This document shows positions 11,901 through 26,323 of a stretch of 64,000 nt of DNA, one piece after another. Source of the stretch: Alligator mississippiensis (taxonomy: Eukaryota; Chordata; Crocodylia; Alligatoridae); NCBI RefSeq assembly GCF_030867095.1, contig NC_081835.1, positions 47,661,892-47,725,891 on the forward strand, read 5' to 3'. The first letter of the stretch is position 1, and each line of letters starts with the position of its first letter. The notes beneath the pieces are model-generated. The model did no database searches. It was given only the letters and a program-made list of their open reading frames with translations, and was not told where the DNA came from. Made by a program: the position numbers and the translations under genes.

Positions 11901-14900
11901 ATTACATTGTTACTCAAGGTGTTGAACAACAGCTTCAATATGAACAAATATTAAGTAGCAGTCTGCTAAGAGGGATTTTTTCCTGATTAATAAAAATAGA
12001 TTTGTGCCAGGATGATGTGAATTCTCGTGTGGTCTTAATGGCTCTATTAACTGCAGATTTCCTCACTGTCAGTGGCAGCACTCCTGCCTAGACAAGAGTA
12101 GCACTGCTCAAGCTCTGTTCTCAAGCTCCGATGGTTACATGGTCCTCTCATTGTGCATGTAGTATTATAATATGATGTCTTACTCACAGAATCATCCCCG
12201 CCATCTGTAGCAATTTCATTTCTATCAGCCTAACATGCTTTAAATGATAGTTCTCATGCTACATTTTCCAAAGTTTCATGATCTTGTTCTACCTGGACTA
12301 GTTCTACGTGTACTTTTGCTCATGAAATTGCTAGTGATTACAGTCCATTCCTTGCATTTTTTTCAGTTGGATCATAGTTCTGTTGGGTTTAAATCTGTGC
12401 TTTGGAGGTATACACTGCTTGTCAAGCATTCTATAGGGCTGGCCCTCAACACACATGTCACAATGGTTGAGATTGCATATGGTTGTCTATAGCACAAGGA
12501 CAGTATGTCCTGGCACTGGAGGTCCTGAGCATGACCCACCTACCCAAAAACATGGTCCAGACCCTGAAGCTCACCAGTGAAGTGGCTCTGGGCTTATCCC
12601 AAGTACCCACTCTTGAGCTTTTTGTCACCAATGGCCCTGAGATGAACCAAGGCAGCTTCACTGAGTGGATGCAGATTTGGGTGGAAGGGGTGTGGGTCAA
12701 GTGTATTTTTGGTAGTGCATTAGGTTCTGCATGTGCCCCATCTATTATAAACCAAAATTGCTGGAACCCTTTTTAGTAAACATCCAGTACACTGATTTGA
12801 TCAGCTGAGCTGCCCTTACAAGTGGATCTTTAAGCCAAGCGCACTAGCAATTCCACCATTTTAAACCCTGCTGAGTGCTGCCTGTCATTGCAAAGACCTG
12901 CCAGCATAATTTTGCCCCATTCCCTCATTGAGTGCAACTCCAAAAAACAAGGTTGTATGTTTTTAAGATCAGATAATGATCATTGATCCTCAGTACCAGA
13001 CAGCTGTGATTCCAGTAACTCTTCTCCAGTAGGTATTTACAAATGCCTTTGTCTTCTATGTCAGTCTTTTCCAGAGCTTCACTTTGTAAATCTATTGCGA
13101 GACCCAACAAAGTACTCCAGGCCAAGTGCTCTCACTGGTGTAACTCCATTGAGATGAATAGTTATGCCAGTAGAGAATTTGGTCCTAAGTCTGTACCTCA
13201 TCATCTTCATCAGTCATTATAAGAGCTTTGTCCTCTGGCTGCACGTTCAAGAATGTATTGTGCTTTGGTATTTCTTTGCAACTTGTGCCAAGAGCCATAC
13301 ACTACTACAAAATGGCTGCTTTTATTGCACAGTGTTGTGCTGTTTGATTATACCCAGATTAAAAGTTTTGCACATGTATTATCTGGAGCTAAGTGATTTT
13401 CAGTTCATTTGCATTAGCTAACACTCCTGTATAAGTGAATCTCAACACTCACAAGCCATCTGTACATGGAATATAAATATTTGTGATTATGTGTTCATGC
13501 TTCCACATCAATTGTCAATAGAACTGATCGCTGCTGTTTCCCCTAAGTTCTGTGTTTGTGGCTTGTTGTGTATTTGTCACTTGATGCATTTTTGGTCAGT
13601 ACACTACTGAGTTAGTACTAACAGTGAGGATGCAAGGGAGATACCTCCTCCCCCAGCCATGGTTTGCACGAGGCTTATTCAGGTGGGTGCACTGAGAATA
13701 TCCAATTACTTGGGTCCCACAGGTGAGGGAGGCAGAGGATCCTGATGGAGGTCAGGTGTGAACTAAGTGCCAAACTGCTCAGAGTTAGAATGGTTCTAGG
13801 TACATGCAGCAGCAAGCACTTGGGCACCTGGTGAACTTTCCTGGGCAGCAGCAGAATGTGGATTTTGAGAGTCTACATTTGGGTCTTTAGTAGAGTAGAA
13901 GGTAGGTGCCCAAGAGTTTTTGTGGCTCAAGCCCTCATGTGCTGTCCACTTGCTGCAGGGAACACCTGGTGAGGGTCAGCAGCTCTCAGACCACTCTCAG
14001 GGCATCTCTACAGTGTGGCAGCCAAGACAGCTCAGAGCATGCCTCCACCCCTGATGCTGGTGACATGATCCAAATGACACATTCATACTCCTGTGGCTAT
14101 TCTCAAGACCTTGATTTTGAGAGCAGCCACAGGGGATAGCCCTAAAATAGCCTCACTGGCTATGCTACCCGGTTTGGGCTGTGCCAGCAGAAGCAGGCCA
14201 GCAGGGTGTGCTTGGGGCTAGGCCAGCAGCAGCCTGCTGCCAACTCAGCACAGCACAGCACAGCACAGATGTGTCCACAGTGTCCCCCCTTATCCTCCCA
14301 CTCTCTACAGCAAAGACCTCATTTCATGTCCTGCATTCAGGTACTGGTAATTTGTATGAATGTCAGGTGAGAAATTAACTTGAAATCTGTCTTAGCCTAT
14401 AATACAGTAACTGGATGCTGGAAGCAGGGATGTGCCAGATGAGAAGAAGGAAAGGTTTGATTCTCTAGTCTTTCCAGATGAGCTGCTCCTAAGGCTGCCT
14501 GCTATTTCCACCTACTTCCTGAGGGAATGAAAAGCTCAGGAAGTTGACTGTGCCCTCACACTCTTCATGACTATCACACTCATCCATCCCATCAAGAAAT
14601 GGAAACAAGATGTGGAAACAATACTCTGTCCTAAGAGTGACCAACTCCCCCGAGGCAAGAGCAAATAGAGGACTGGCCTGGTGAACAAGGTCTCAAAGAA
14701 TCTGGCATCTGATGCGAGTTTGGATAAACATATGCCCAGAGATTCTGAATGACAAGCACAGTCCTAAAAAGCAAAATCTGTTCAGAAAAAGTTGCCCAAG
14801 AGAAAAATGGCCAATGTTCATTGGGGCTTTAGCCTGAGTACTCAACCGATATGCAGGGCCAGGGGCTTGTACATTGGTGGTGGTGTCAGGTATTTTTTAA

Positions 14901-17900
14901 GCTATCCAGCTTATCAAATGAGTTAAAAATCCTACTTCCTTGAATGCCGCAAGAATTGAAGATTAGGAAGCAATATCCTTGCTCATAGTTTCAAGACACT
15001 CTGCAGCCAGGACTCACCGCAAGACTCTTACCCCCTCCGCTCCTCTCAGGGCTACATGTTTCTGCCCCTTTCTCCTTCTGTCTACTTTTGCTTACAGACA
15101 CAGATGTCTCCACCAAAACAATACCTAGCCCATGGCATTTGCATTCAACCCCCAGAAAAACCCAGTGCCACACAACCCAGCTTCTAATAAGTCTAGCAAG
15201 CTGCCTGTGCTTTGGATGGTTCCCTCTACCGAAACAGGAGCCTAACTGCTTCTTACATCTATCCTGAAAGAAAAGTAGTTGTCACACCTACCAGTTTCCC
15301 CAAGGGTTCATGCAACTGCTATTAAAATAATGGAATAAATTGTCTGCAGCTCATAATACATCCAGTGCTCACAATGGGAGTAAAAACAGTATTTCAAGGC
15401 TAGAAGCTATTAAAAAAATCTGCCAAGAAGCCCAAGGCATTTATTGTTGCAAGCCAGCTATTTCTGTTCCAGCAGCTCTATAAAACAGCAAAGAGGCCCA
15501 CGGGTTTGTAATGGTCAGGAACTCACCATTTATGTGCTCCCAGCCCAAGCTCAAGGAGTTCCCTAATGGTTCTAAACTGGGTATTTCTAGGTTTGCAACT
15601 GTTTTCAGGCTCTACAGAGAGATAATGCTGCTTGGGATGATGATGAAGAGATTTTTTCCAGGCTCGTGGCTATTACACCATCTGCAAAGAGGCTGCCAGA
15701 TATAAAAGGGTTGGAAACCTGCTATTTCTGGAATTAGGACAATTATAACCCCCCTCACCCTCCAGTCAGGTGACAGACAGTATAATGATTACAAAGGAAT
15801 CATAGCTGTATAGATACTATAAAGGCCACAGGGAGGCCAAAGGGTTGATAAATTATTATTAACTATTTTCATTACTTACTACCATGGTAGCATCTGGGTA
15901 TCCCAGTAATGGATCAGACCTTACCTCCTCACTTACCCCCTCACCTCCTCAGGCTGGGTGCTGCTCAGACAAAGACCAGGGATGAACCCTCATGAAAAGC
16001 TCACAGCTCATAAGCTGAGCTAAGAGGTGGATTAAGGCAGAGGGTCAGAACACAAGAAAACAATGCAATAATACTGATCAGTGTGAAAACCAGTGGTTGA
16101 TATCTGCTTGCCACATATGGAGACTCTTGATTCTGCAGATGACATGTATCAACAATGGTTTCAGTGGGTTTTCTCAAAGGAGGAAATTAAGGGTAGGATT
16201 TGGCCCTGTACCAATCAGGGGTACATACATAAAGCCTACTCTACATACAGAAGCTGCAATAGTTTAATGATCATTGTAATATAACATTAATTTAGTTAAA
16301 CCGACATATCTCTGTTTGAGGGAGCTCCTCCATGCATTTACATCTGGTTTATATCATCTTAGCATATGCCTGTAAATTTGGCAGGTGGCACGAGGAAGTG
16401 TGGCCATGACTTTCACATGCCCTAGCTATTCTTGTGTGCCATGCCAGTGGCAATTAATAGAGTATTTCCCTGTCACTGCAGAGGCAGGGCACTGGCAGTG
16501 CCCTTGTCTCCCCTGCTTTATCTAGGGCATATTCTAGAGCGTTCCAGCTGTGGACTGGAGATGATGGTCTGGGAGGCCCTTCCAGTCCCCTATTCCTATG
16601 TAAGCCCATAGACTTACTGCAGGTAGGGACACAGATGAGGGCAGCTCTAAACAGGCCCACAGATGCAAACAGTGAGGACTACACCCTCTGTTTATTCCTG
16701 GGTCCAGCTCAGCTCAGAGAAGAACTGGCCTTGCAGTGCCTAATGATAATGGACACTGGTATTCCTGGCTTGGAAGAAAGCACACCTTGTAGAAGTCAGT
16801 CAGTCATGAGTATGATCTTGTGAGATCTGTATCTCAATTTTTTTCCAGTGGAGTTTTCTATAGCTGTACAGGTAAAAAAAGATAATAGCTAAGATACATA
16901 TTGGAGGTAGAAAATTATATTCTCCACTTTTTAATCTGTATTGCAATTCTGTAGATTAATGAAACCTTTCTTGAGCACTGCAACTGGCTTCCTCTAGGGA
17001 CTCCATACTCAGAGATCCTAATGTGATCTCAGAAGTAAAACAGTTTTTACCTTTAACTCTTCCTTGTGGCTGAACGAAGACACTGAGTCATGTAAAGATT
17101 GACTGTATGCACCTTTCCCCTCCCTGCTGTGCTGCAGTTCTGTGGGGATGTCTCTGAAATATGGAGCTTCTTCAGGGCCTCAACCACAGACTTGGAAGCA
17201 GTTGCAAGGCTGGAAGAGAACAGCCCAGTCAGAGGGCACCTGGAATTCTGCAATGGGCATGGTCTGCTTCTAAAGGTCTCAGCACTTCCTTGGCGCCAGA
17301 GAAAGAAGGGGAAATTGCACCCAAATACTGACAGTTTAGACAAATACCTTCTGCCTAGAGTAAAATAGAAGACATGAGAAATCAACACGAAACAAAACTT
17401 AGAAGTCATTATGCAACCAGACTGCCCCCACCCCCGTTAGCTGCCTCACTAAAACCTGGTTCCCTTGCTGAAGAAGTTATTAGAGAGTGGAGAGTTTTAG
17501 GTCCCACAGGTAATAAGGCAGAGCATATAGGTTGCAGCAATCAGAGATAGAACTTGGAAGTCCCCTCCAAGGTGAAACTTCAGAAACTTAAAACACACAA
17601 TATGGTAGTGAAGCTGGGAGTTTGAAAGGATGTCATGTGGATGACAGTCTGAACAGTGAAGAGAGGGCTGTTAAAAAACAGGCCCACTCTGCACATCTCT
17701 GAAATAGTCCCATTGACCCTTCACAGCCAGTGCAGAGATCCTGCTAAGATTCGCAAAGGCAAAAGTGTTTTCTGCTAGATGTCAAAAATGGTTTCTGGCA
17801 GGAAAGGATGATGAAAGAGCAGCTCTGGGTGACCTTGTGGACCTGTTCTGGCAGATGCAAATGGCTGCAAATGCCATTTACTGTTTCTATAGAGCCAAAA

Positions 17901-18476
17901 AGCTCCAGAGGTATCAGTTTAGCATACAAAAGGGACTGAGGGGGACACAACATATTTGTATTTTGGCTGTGGAGACTCTCTCAAATAGGTTAATGCTCTT
18001 CATGATTGTAACTTCATAGCACTGTTCAGTAAGACATATCCAGTGAGTCTCAGACTGGGTAAGAGTATAAGGCTGTGCCCATCAGCAGTGCCATACACAT
18101 AGCACTTTCTAACAGCAGAGGGCTTCAAGCCAGGTTTTGAGAAGGCTCAAGTAAAGTTGAGCCTGCTCTGTCCATGCAATACACAAGACCTACACACAGT
18201 ATTTTGGGAGGATTTAATTGTCTGTTCAAGTTCCTGTTCATTTCTCCCTGATCAGCGGACCCCAAAGGAGACTGATTATAAAAATACTGGATGGGGGTAG
18301 ATGCTGCACAGCTCTTTAACTGGAGCTGTTAGCAAACAAACCTCAGAGCAGGGATTTGTTTTTGTACTATCCCAGATACTCACACAGCTTCAGCTCTTAA
18401 GGCCTGTTCTGAAAGCTCTACCCAGAAAATTGCAACGAAGCCAGCTGATCCATCTTGCAGCAAGTAGGATAGATTT

Positions 18477-18602
18477 GCACCTTACAGACTAACTGAAGTA
18501 GATATATATATATAGATAGATAGATATATAGATATATACTTATATATCTATATAGATATAGCACAAGCTTTCATGAGCTGAAGCTCACTTCATTAGATGA
18601 AA
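18477..18602 (-). repeat. Dispersed sauropsid repeat end with internal TATA/GATA expansion
   Basis: On the minus strand it reads TCTAATGAAGTGAGCTTCAG, then AAGCTTGTGC, an AT/GATA-rich stretch (about 18507-18560), then GTTAGTCTGTAAGGTGC. I recognise this signature as common in turtle and crocodilian DNA but cannot name the family with confidence. A second copy lies at 58400-58475 on the plus strand. Confidence 0.55.
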
Positions 18603-21600
18603 AACAGTGCCTGAGCCAGCTCTGACTTCATCTACAATTAGAGCTGTCCAATAATTCATCCTGAATCCTTTCCCCAGCCCATGTGGCCTTTTCTGTGCTT
18701 GTGGACTGTCTCAGCAGGGAACCTGGTGTCTGAAGCAAGGAGTTTGGAGGAGCAATTTTCAGTGTTTGCAGACTATTCGTTCTTACTAATGGCTATGAGT
18801 GGTCTGCCTTTGATCAGTATAGTCAGCTGGTATTGTATGTGCTCCTGGATTCGAAGGCTGATACTTCTAAATAAGGCAGTAATAAGTGAATAGGAAACAG
18901 TGACTAATACCTTTCCTGAGACTATAAAGGTAGGTAGGTACTGAACACCACAGTTCCACCAGAGCTTAGTGCATTGGAAATACTAGTATGAGAGATGAGC
19001 ACTGGAGTGCAGGAGGAGGAGGGTAAAGCTACAAAATGATCTGGTTTGGCCCAGGACAGTTGCATTTTGAATAATGCTGGCCTGGCATCCCAAAAGACTT
19101 GAAAAATTTCAGATTTTTGCCCCAGAGTAACACATCCTGTTTCATGCTGGTGCCAGGCAGCACTACAGTGAGATGGACAAAGCCTGCTCCAGGTGCATTA
19201 GCTGAAATAGTATAGCCAGCTCAGGGTAGCTTTGCTGCTCCCAGCTCAGAGAGGGCAGGGGCTCTGTAACCAGAAGTAGCGTGACTGCCTTAGTACAATG
19301 CTGTGCCTGGGCAGTACTGGACTGGTACTGAGGCAGTCTGAGCTTACATAATGCTAGTAGCTTTAGAGGGGTGTCCGTTGTGTTCATATGACCAAGTCTG
19401 TGGCAGAAAGATGTCCTGGATTAACCACAGATGTGATTTTACAACACATCAGTGTTGTAAAGCCATTGCCAAACCCTGCGGATGATTTTATCTTGAATCA
19501 TACTAAGTGTCCACACAGGCATCTACCCATTTTACAGTAGCCATTGACATGTATTACAGCAGCCCCTGGAGCTCCTTTTCTCTGTGGACTCCCCTTGCAA
19601 CTCCCAGTTGAGTTTGCTACTGCATACCCTTCCCTTGCCCACTATGCAGCCGCCCACCTGTACATACTAAGTTGTTCTTTTGTGGTTGGTTTCCTGTGAG
19701 GTAACTAGGGGGAGAGTGTGTGGAAAAGGTTTGCATGTGCATATTGCCTAGCTCTTTGCTGCCTGTGGTGCAAGTGAGCAATCTGCTTTGGTCTGGCTTG
19801 ATCATTACAAGCTCACATCTATGCACATGATGGAAGAGCTGGGTTTGCCCAGCGGGGTTGAATGAGGAGAGACTGGTGACCTGGCAAACTAGAAAAAGAG
19901 GTTGTTCCATTGAGTGGCAAAGGGAGCCTGGACAATGCCCAGAGATGCAGGAGAGGAAGTGAAGGGCCTCATGAATTGCTGGAACCAGCTAATTGCTCAC
20001 AACTAAGTATTTTGGAAGCTATTTGCAGTGCATAATGACAACAACTTTGTTGGCCCTGCAGACTTGTGACCAATATTTGATTCTTCCATGTGCCAGTAGA
20101 TCATGCCTTTTATATTAACTGTCTACATGCCCTGAGGCATATGCAGCCAGGTGACATTCATATAGCACTCCCATGACAGTGCTTCAGGGTGATGGGGAGG
20201 GGTGTGCTGAGGGGTCTGTGCATAGAGCATTCTGGCTCAGGGCTTAGTTGGGAGAGGCAGACATGCCCCATTGGCCTTGCTTGTCCAGAAGACATGTCAT
20301 CCTTGGCTTGTGTTCCTGTCAGAACCTGCTTTCCCTTGTGCAAGTTGCCAACATATCCTTAGGCCAAGGATGGAAGAAAGGGATATCTGGGTAGGGAAGA
20401 ACTGGCCTGAAGGCCAGAGGAACTTTGGGACTGTGAGTCCAAGGGACTAGCCTGAGAACGCTGGTCATTGCGTCCCTGGTACAGGGTAGACTGCAGTGAT
20501 GATCATTCTGGAGAGCTGGAGGGGAAACGTAGAAGTGTCAGGAGCCAGGGCAGCAGGCAGGCTAACTTGCCCCCAGCTGGACCTAGTTATTTGAGTGTGC
20601 CTGGTTCCCAGGAGTCTACCTACCCACAGTTACCCACAGGTGCCTGCATAGGCATGGCTGCCTACTTACAAGCAGCAGGTCATGTAGTACCCAGCAGGCA
20701 GTAGCCCTTCTGACAGGTCTTGGGATGGTGACTCCTTGTTCCTGTGTCCACCCTGTTTGGTCCTAGTTTCCTGCTGACAAATGTGATCACCTGTAAGAAT
20801 AGGAATTGCAGCTCTGGGTCTTACCAGGAGGCACAGGGGAATTAGGAGGGTGAAGTATAGGCAAAATGTCAAGGGAAACTTCAGGGGTGTATTTGGGAAA
20901 CTCTTGGCTGCTCAGGAAGCTGCAGTTCTTGCCAGGGAAGTGATAGGAGCACAGTCCCTTGAGCCAGACAGGAAGCATCCTGCAGGACACACATCTACTG
21001 CCTGTTCTGGGGTAGGGCACAGGGGATGGGTGACTCCACTCAGCCTCCCTTCTCTTTCCTTTCCCCCTTCCCTCCTCCGATTCTTCGAGAGGTGAAAGGC
21101 TAGGGATTGGCCAGCACTGCTTCTGATCACAACCATTAGCTCTCCCCAGCCCCAGCTCCCCTTGGGCCAGTGAGAGTGGGAAGACTAAGAAGGGCTGAAT
21201 CCTTCTGGAATAAAGTAATTGCTTCCTCTTTGCTCCAGGGCTGAATACGCAAATTCTGGTAGCCAAACAACAGGCAGAGGTGAGGCTGGATGCAGCACCA
21301 CAGCACAATGACAGGGGTTGCGGCTGGTGCAGAGAGAAGCTGGAGTAGAGGAGGAGCAAGTGAAGATGGAGGGAAACATCCTGCAACACTGACACAGCTG
21401 CTGTCATGGTCCCCACAGGTGTCCAGGACTCATCATGTGTTTCCCTCAGGGAGCCACTGCTTGTGTTTCTCCCTTGGGATGGGCCAGAGCTCCCCTAAAC
21501 TGTGATGACACCAAATATTGTTTTCAATAATGAACCAGGGCAGCGGGAGTGTGAGGGAGCCTGCACATGCTGGGTACACTATGCATGGGTGCCCTGAGGC

Positions 21601-22648
21601 TAGCTGTCCTGCTGGCACTGAAGGGCTATTTGAAGGAACAGCTCTCTGGGTATGGCCTAATGCTGGTGGGAGCTTGACCTCACATACTAATTCCTGCTAC
21701 TGACAGGCAAACTCTCCCTCAGAGTACTTGTGATAAGCCACCCACCTCCCATAGGAACTATGGGTGCAGATAAAGATGCTAAAATGGCTGCCTTTCTTTG
21801 GCAGCAGTGGGCACTGAATCACTGATTTCAGTGTGGGCCTGGGCAGGGAGTGTTTGTCTGTTTGTCAGGTGGATGTGCACGTGCTGTTTACTACACAGCG
21901 GTCCTTGTAATATGATGCTGCTTCACCGCTGTCAGATGCCATGCAGCAGGCTGTAGGATGGCTGGCTAACGGGAGCTAATTATGTTTCTCCAGAGCGCCT
22001 GCAGCTTGGAGCTTGCTAGAGGAGAGAGCTCCCAGAAGACAATCCTGATTTCACTGACTCTTATGACTTAGCTCTGTCTCATCAGTAGTTCACAAGGGTC
22101 ATCCCAGGGCATGTTTGGAGCCTATGTTGGCTGCATGTTAACTTCCATCTACAAGCACCCTCTGTGTAGAAGGCATGTGGCGATGCCATGCCAGCCCCAC
22201 AAAGATCCAGCAGCTCAGAAACCATCTGTCATGTTTCAAGCAAGACAAAGCAAAAGGACAAGGATGGGGAGGATGGGGGGAGCTGCCAATGTGGATCACT
22301 GCAACTGGGTTTGCATCCCTTAGGAAAAGGTTACAGTCTCCTAGCTTAGCATACCTGACCACTGCCACTCTTGAGCCCAGAGGCTGATGCCTGGAGTGGG
22401 AGGAAAGGTCTGACACATCCTCATTTGAGCAGCACCACCTCTCTGATCCAGACCAACTGTGAAGCTGTCCTTTTGCACCAACCCTGGGGGATGTATGTGG
22501 AGCTTGTGTGATGGCCTTGCCTGTGTCCCCTGAAGATGAGGTGTAACTAAGTGCCACAGGCATCAGGTTAGTGCTGAGCCTCTGTCATCTCCCTGAGGAG
22601 GATGTTGGGGGAGAAAGGGGACTGGGCAGAGCCTTGCTTGTGAGACTG

Positions 22649-22679
22649 TGTCTGTGTGTGTGTGTGTGGGGGGGGGGGG
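22649..22679 (+). repeat. (TG)n followed by a G12 run
   Basis: A short TG microsatellite runs directly into twelve G residues. Confidence 0.9.
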
Positions 22680-23169
22680 TGCTTTCAGGATGAAGAGGCA
22701 GCACTCATCATATTCCCTGCTCTGTGTCTGCAAAGAATAGGACTGTCAGCTCCAGCTCCTGGTCAGTGTGGCTGTACCACTCACCAGCTCTCTCTGGCAC
22801 TTCAGAGAACTTCATGGACTGCAGCAATGCGGGCTGCTGACAACTAAGCATGGCCATAAAGAGGACGATTTGAGGGAGACTTCTGGGCCAACTGCTTTGC
22901 CCTCTCCACAGAGCCACTCACCTGGGTCAAGCAGGGGTGACTCTCCAAAGCAAGGGACTAGACTTCACTTAATCACAAACCCGGAGTTGTGCTGTTGCTG
23001 TTTTCACACCCAGAAATCCGTCAAGAGGAATCAGCAGCAAACGCAGACCCACCACTCCTGTGGGACCTCATGCCTGCGTGCAGAAGTGCTGGCAACTCTC
23101 CTCTGCAGTCATGGTCCCTCTTGCTAAAGCCTTAGAGAGATGACCTGTAGGGGTATAGGTCACCCCTTC

Positions 23170-23345
23170 AAACTATTTTCTGTACCAAATTATTTTAATA
23201 ATGGTTCAGAGCAGTCAAACTTCCCACAGAGAGCAACCCATTGGCATCTTAGGCGGAGGCTTCAGCTAGAGACATGGTCACTTGCTGTCCTTCCTGCATG
23301 ATGGTTTATTTGTGAGCTGAGGCTTTCTGTTAAGCAACACGGATT
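23170..23345 (+). repeat. Left arm of a diverged inverted repeat
   Basis: This stretch matches the reverse complement of about 24985-25160. Shared landmarks include a CTGTACCAAATTATTTTA block, GCAGTCAAACTTCCCACAGA, a CTTCAGCT-GAGACATG block and TTGCTGTCCTTCCTG. Similarity is high but interrupted by small indels. The pair is either one dispersed family inserted twice in opposite orientation or one large inverted repeat. Confidence 0.7.
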
Positions 23346-24984
23346 ACCCCATCTTGAAAAAGAAGGTCAGTCATAGCAACGTCAATGGCAGGCCCAGCTC
23401 AGCTTTGCAATGGAAACTCCAACCACGCTTTTGAAGCTTTCAGCAACCGACTGCAGGTGAGAAGAGTTCCTGTTAGCAGCAGGGCAGGCCTAACAGCCCA
23501 CAGGAAGCAGACTCATTTCGCCCACATCTGAGATAAACTGACGTCTGGAAAAGAAGGAGGCAGCTCTCGAACAGAGCTCAGCAGCACTGCACAACAGGAT
23601 AGGACGAGATGGGTAGATAGGTGCTGGTGAGGACCCCAGCTACGGGGAATTCGGGTGAACAGAGGGTGATTGCATAAGCTATGGTCAGGCCAGGCCTCTT
23701 TCTCTGTTCTACAGACATAGTGGTCAGGACACTGGTACTGGGTCTCGCCTAAAGTTGACTTTTAAGGGGCAAGTCCCAGTAGCATTGCACAGACAAGGTC
23801 CACCCTGTGAAACAGAAGGAGAAGGAAGGAGCATTCACTTAGAGAGCTGCCCAGGGACCTCTGGGAATGTGTTTCCAGCCCAGCAGGTGGAGCATACACA
23901 CATGCCTGCTAACAGCATCAGTATGGATGCAGGCCAGCTGCAATTCACTGTGGAGAAGAGCCAGCCAGAGCCTTTCTTTCTTCTCCTACAGCCAGACTCC
24001 TGTTATGGAGCCCTATCCATACCCATCACACACAGGCCACAGTGCTAGAGTGTAAAGGTTCAAAGAACCTCGGGGGTCTGTTGTGGAGGAGACCGAGCAG
24101 CCTACCCTGCAGACTGGTTGCCCTTCTGCTTCTGAAGGAAACGGGAAGTTGCAGTTATCTTCAGCTGTCAGGGCAAGCTTTGCAGCCGAGGCCTCCGGGC
24201 CTTTTGGTCCATCACAGGGGCCCAGCAGCATGAACCTTTTTGCCCCCCATATTGGAATCTCAGCAGTGGCGTCTCCAGGATGTGCCATCGTGGCCCAGCT
24301 GTAACAAGGTACGCAGGTCGTGGTTCAGGGGACGCGCCACAGGGCAGCCATGAGGCTTCTGCTGGCCTAGGTGCTCTGTGGCCTGTGAAGGTGAATCCCT
24401 TGTGCCCTGCTGTGTTGCATGTGCTCCCTGGCTTCTTGCTGGAGGCAGATACTGCTCTCTTGCACCTGCACAGTTGGAGGGAGGAAGAGGACTCTGGGAG
24501 ACAGCCCAAAGCAGCCAATAAGGCAGAGTACAGGGAAGGAGCATTGTTAATTAGGATAATTGCTGAAGCAGACAAGGGACAGACAAGGAGGGAACAAATT
24601 CAGCAAGCAGACAGGAACAAAGAGCCATTGTGCTGGGGCAGCCCAGACACACAGCTCTGGCTCCAGCCGGCATTAAGTGCCAAACAAATTGAAGCTGTTT
24701 GAACAGAGGGAGAATAAGTGGACTGCAGAGCTGAAAACAGACAGCAGCTAGCAGAGAGATGAGGCCCAGAGCTCTGCTCTGTGTTGACTGCTCCCCCACT
24801 CCCAGCTGTGTCAGGTCACCCCCTGCTCTGCCCTGCTAACGCCGCTTCGAACAACAGGAGGCAGTGACTATTTTTGAGACAGGCCATGAACAGCCTGTAA
24901 TTTCACCCCCAATGGGGACAAAGGAGATGGCAGCTATTGAAAGGAGGAAGTTCTTCCTGGCATTCTCTGCAGTAGAAAACCATC

Positions 24985-25160
24985 CTTCAGCCTGTGCTCA
25001 CAGATAAATCATCACTCAGGAAGGACAGCAAATAGCCACTGGTCCTAAAACATGTCTCCAGCTGAAGCCCAAGATTGCAGCGGGTTTTTCTCTGTGGGAA
25101 GTTTGACTGCTTTGCACCATTAGTAAAATAATTTGGTACAGAAAGTAGTCCAGACCAGGG
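24985..25160 (-). repeat. Right arm of a diverged inverted repeat
   Basis: Reverse-complement partner of 23170-23345, with about 1.6 kb between the arms. The best-preserved core is about 25080-25155, where only a few substitutions separate the arms. No coding content. Confidence 0.7.
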
Positions 25161-26058
25161 CATTAGATTTTTTTAAGGATCCCATTTCAAAATTAATGTT
25201 TGCTGACAAACCAATGGATTAAATTACCTGTTCATTCACAGTTCCTTCTTTCTATGCAGAAAGAAGAGGTATATAATAAGAGTAGGAGAATATAATTGAA
25301 TATTGCCACGGGAGGCATCACCACAGGGGCGTTTCCACATCATCTTCCAAGTTCTTGTTGAGTCTTGGGAAGAAATGCCCTGGTGTTACTTCCTCTATGC
25401 ACAGCTCTGGGTGGAGAGAGCTGTGTGAGCAGCAGGAGCACTCTGCCTAGCAATCAGAGGTGCTCACAAAGAGCTAGGCATTGGTGTGAGACTGGGACTC
25501 CTGGTCAAGGAAGTTGTCTGCATATAGTTGGACTAGATGTGTCCCAGAATCAGTGGGTAAATAAAGTGTGTTACAGTTTGCAGCATGTCTACACTGCACA
25601 TTGTAATGTGGTGATGCAGCAGAGGTGATGCTGCTGTCAGACATGACCCAGGTTTATCTTGTGCCTCTGCTCTAGTCAGGGGAGCTAGTGCTTTTGGCTC
25701 CTGGATAGGGATGGCAGTGTGTGGAAGGCAGGTTTGGTTTGGTGACCAAGAGGAAGATGACATGTTTGTCCACAGAGACCATTGTTACCTCTCCTCTGGC
25801 TCCCTCTTTTGGACAAGAGGCAAGGTGGCTTTCAGTCTGAGGATGATGTACTGTTTTCCTCACCTCAGCAATCATTGACAGCCACTACCCACTCCTTACC
25901 CCCATCAGATGGGCCACCACTCCCAGCACAGCAGCACCCTACTCCCCTCCCAGCCCGCAGCAGCCGGTGATGAGCACAGTAGAAGAATGTATCTGTACTA
26001 ATTCATTGGTACTGAAATAATTACCCACATCAATACCGAAGGGACCGCCACTAGGTTT

Positions 26059-26323
26059 CAGTGGGCGCATCTGCACAAGACCCCCTAATGCGCAGTAGCC
26101 TAATAACACTGCACAGTAGCATGTCACAGCACAAACAGTGCTAATATGCTACTGTGCAGTATTATTGGGCTATTGCACAGCAGCAGCACGAAAAAGGCAT
26201 TCACTGGCGCTACTGTGCAGTAACTCTAGTTACCGTGCATTTACTTAGTACTTCATTAAGCAAGTACTAAACTAAATGCACAATAACTACTGCACATTAA
26301 TGAACATGTAGATGCACCTAGTG
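26059..26323 (+). mobile_element. MITE-like element with a central palindrome
   Basis: The ends look like imperfect terminal inverted repeats: the left reads CAGTGGGCGCATCTGCACA, and the right reverse-complements to CACTAGGTGCATCTACA. Inside, 26092-26131 and 26138-26174 are inverted copies (around GCAGTAGCCTAATAACACTG) separated by a few bases. CACTGCACAGTA-type motifs recur through the element. I could not define a target duplication, so the superfamily is open; a non-autonomous DNA transposon fits best. Confidence 0.5.

Larger units (their letters stand above)
10681..22640. other. AT-richer gene-free region
   Basis: About 12 kb with no frame showing a host protein family. It contains a short integrase-like fossil at 11.65-11.9 kb, a TATA/GATA simple repeat near 18.5 kb inside a dispersed repeat, and otherwise unassigned sequence. 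A small reiteration of CAGCA lies near 14.26 kb. Confidence 0.5.

Noticed and set aside
12483-12776. 97-codon plus-strand ORF, possibly a retrocopy
   Set aside because: No family match from memory and no poly(A) tail or flanking duplication seen.
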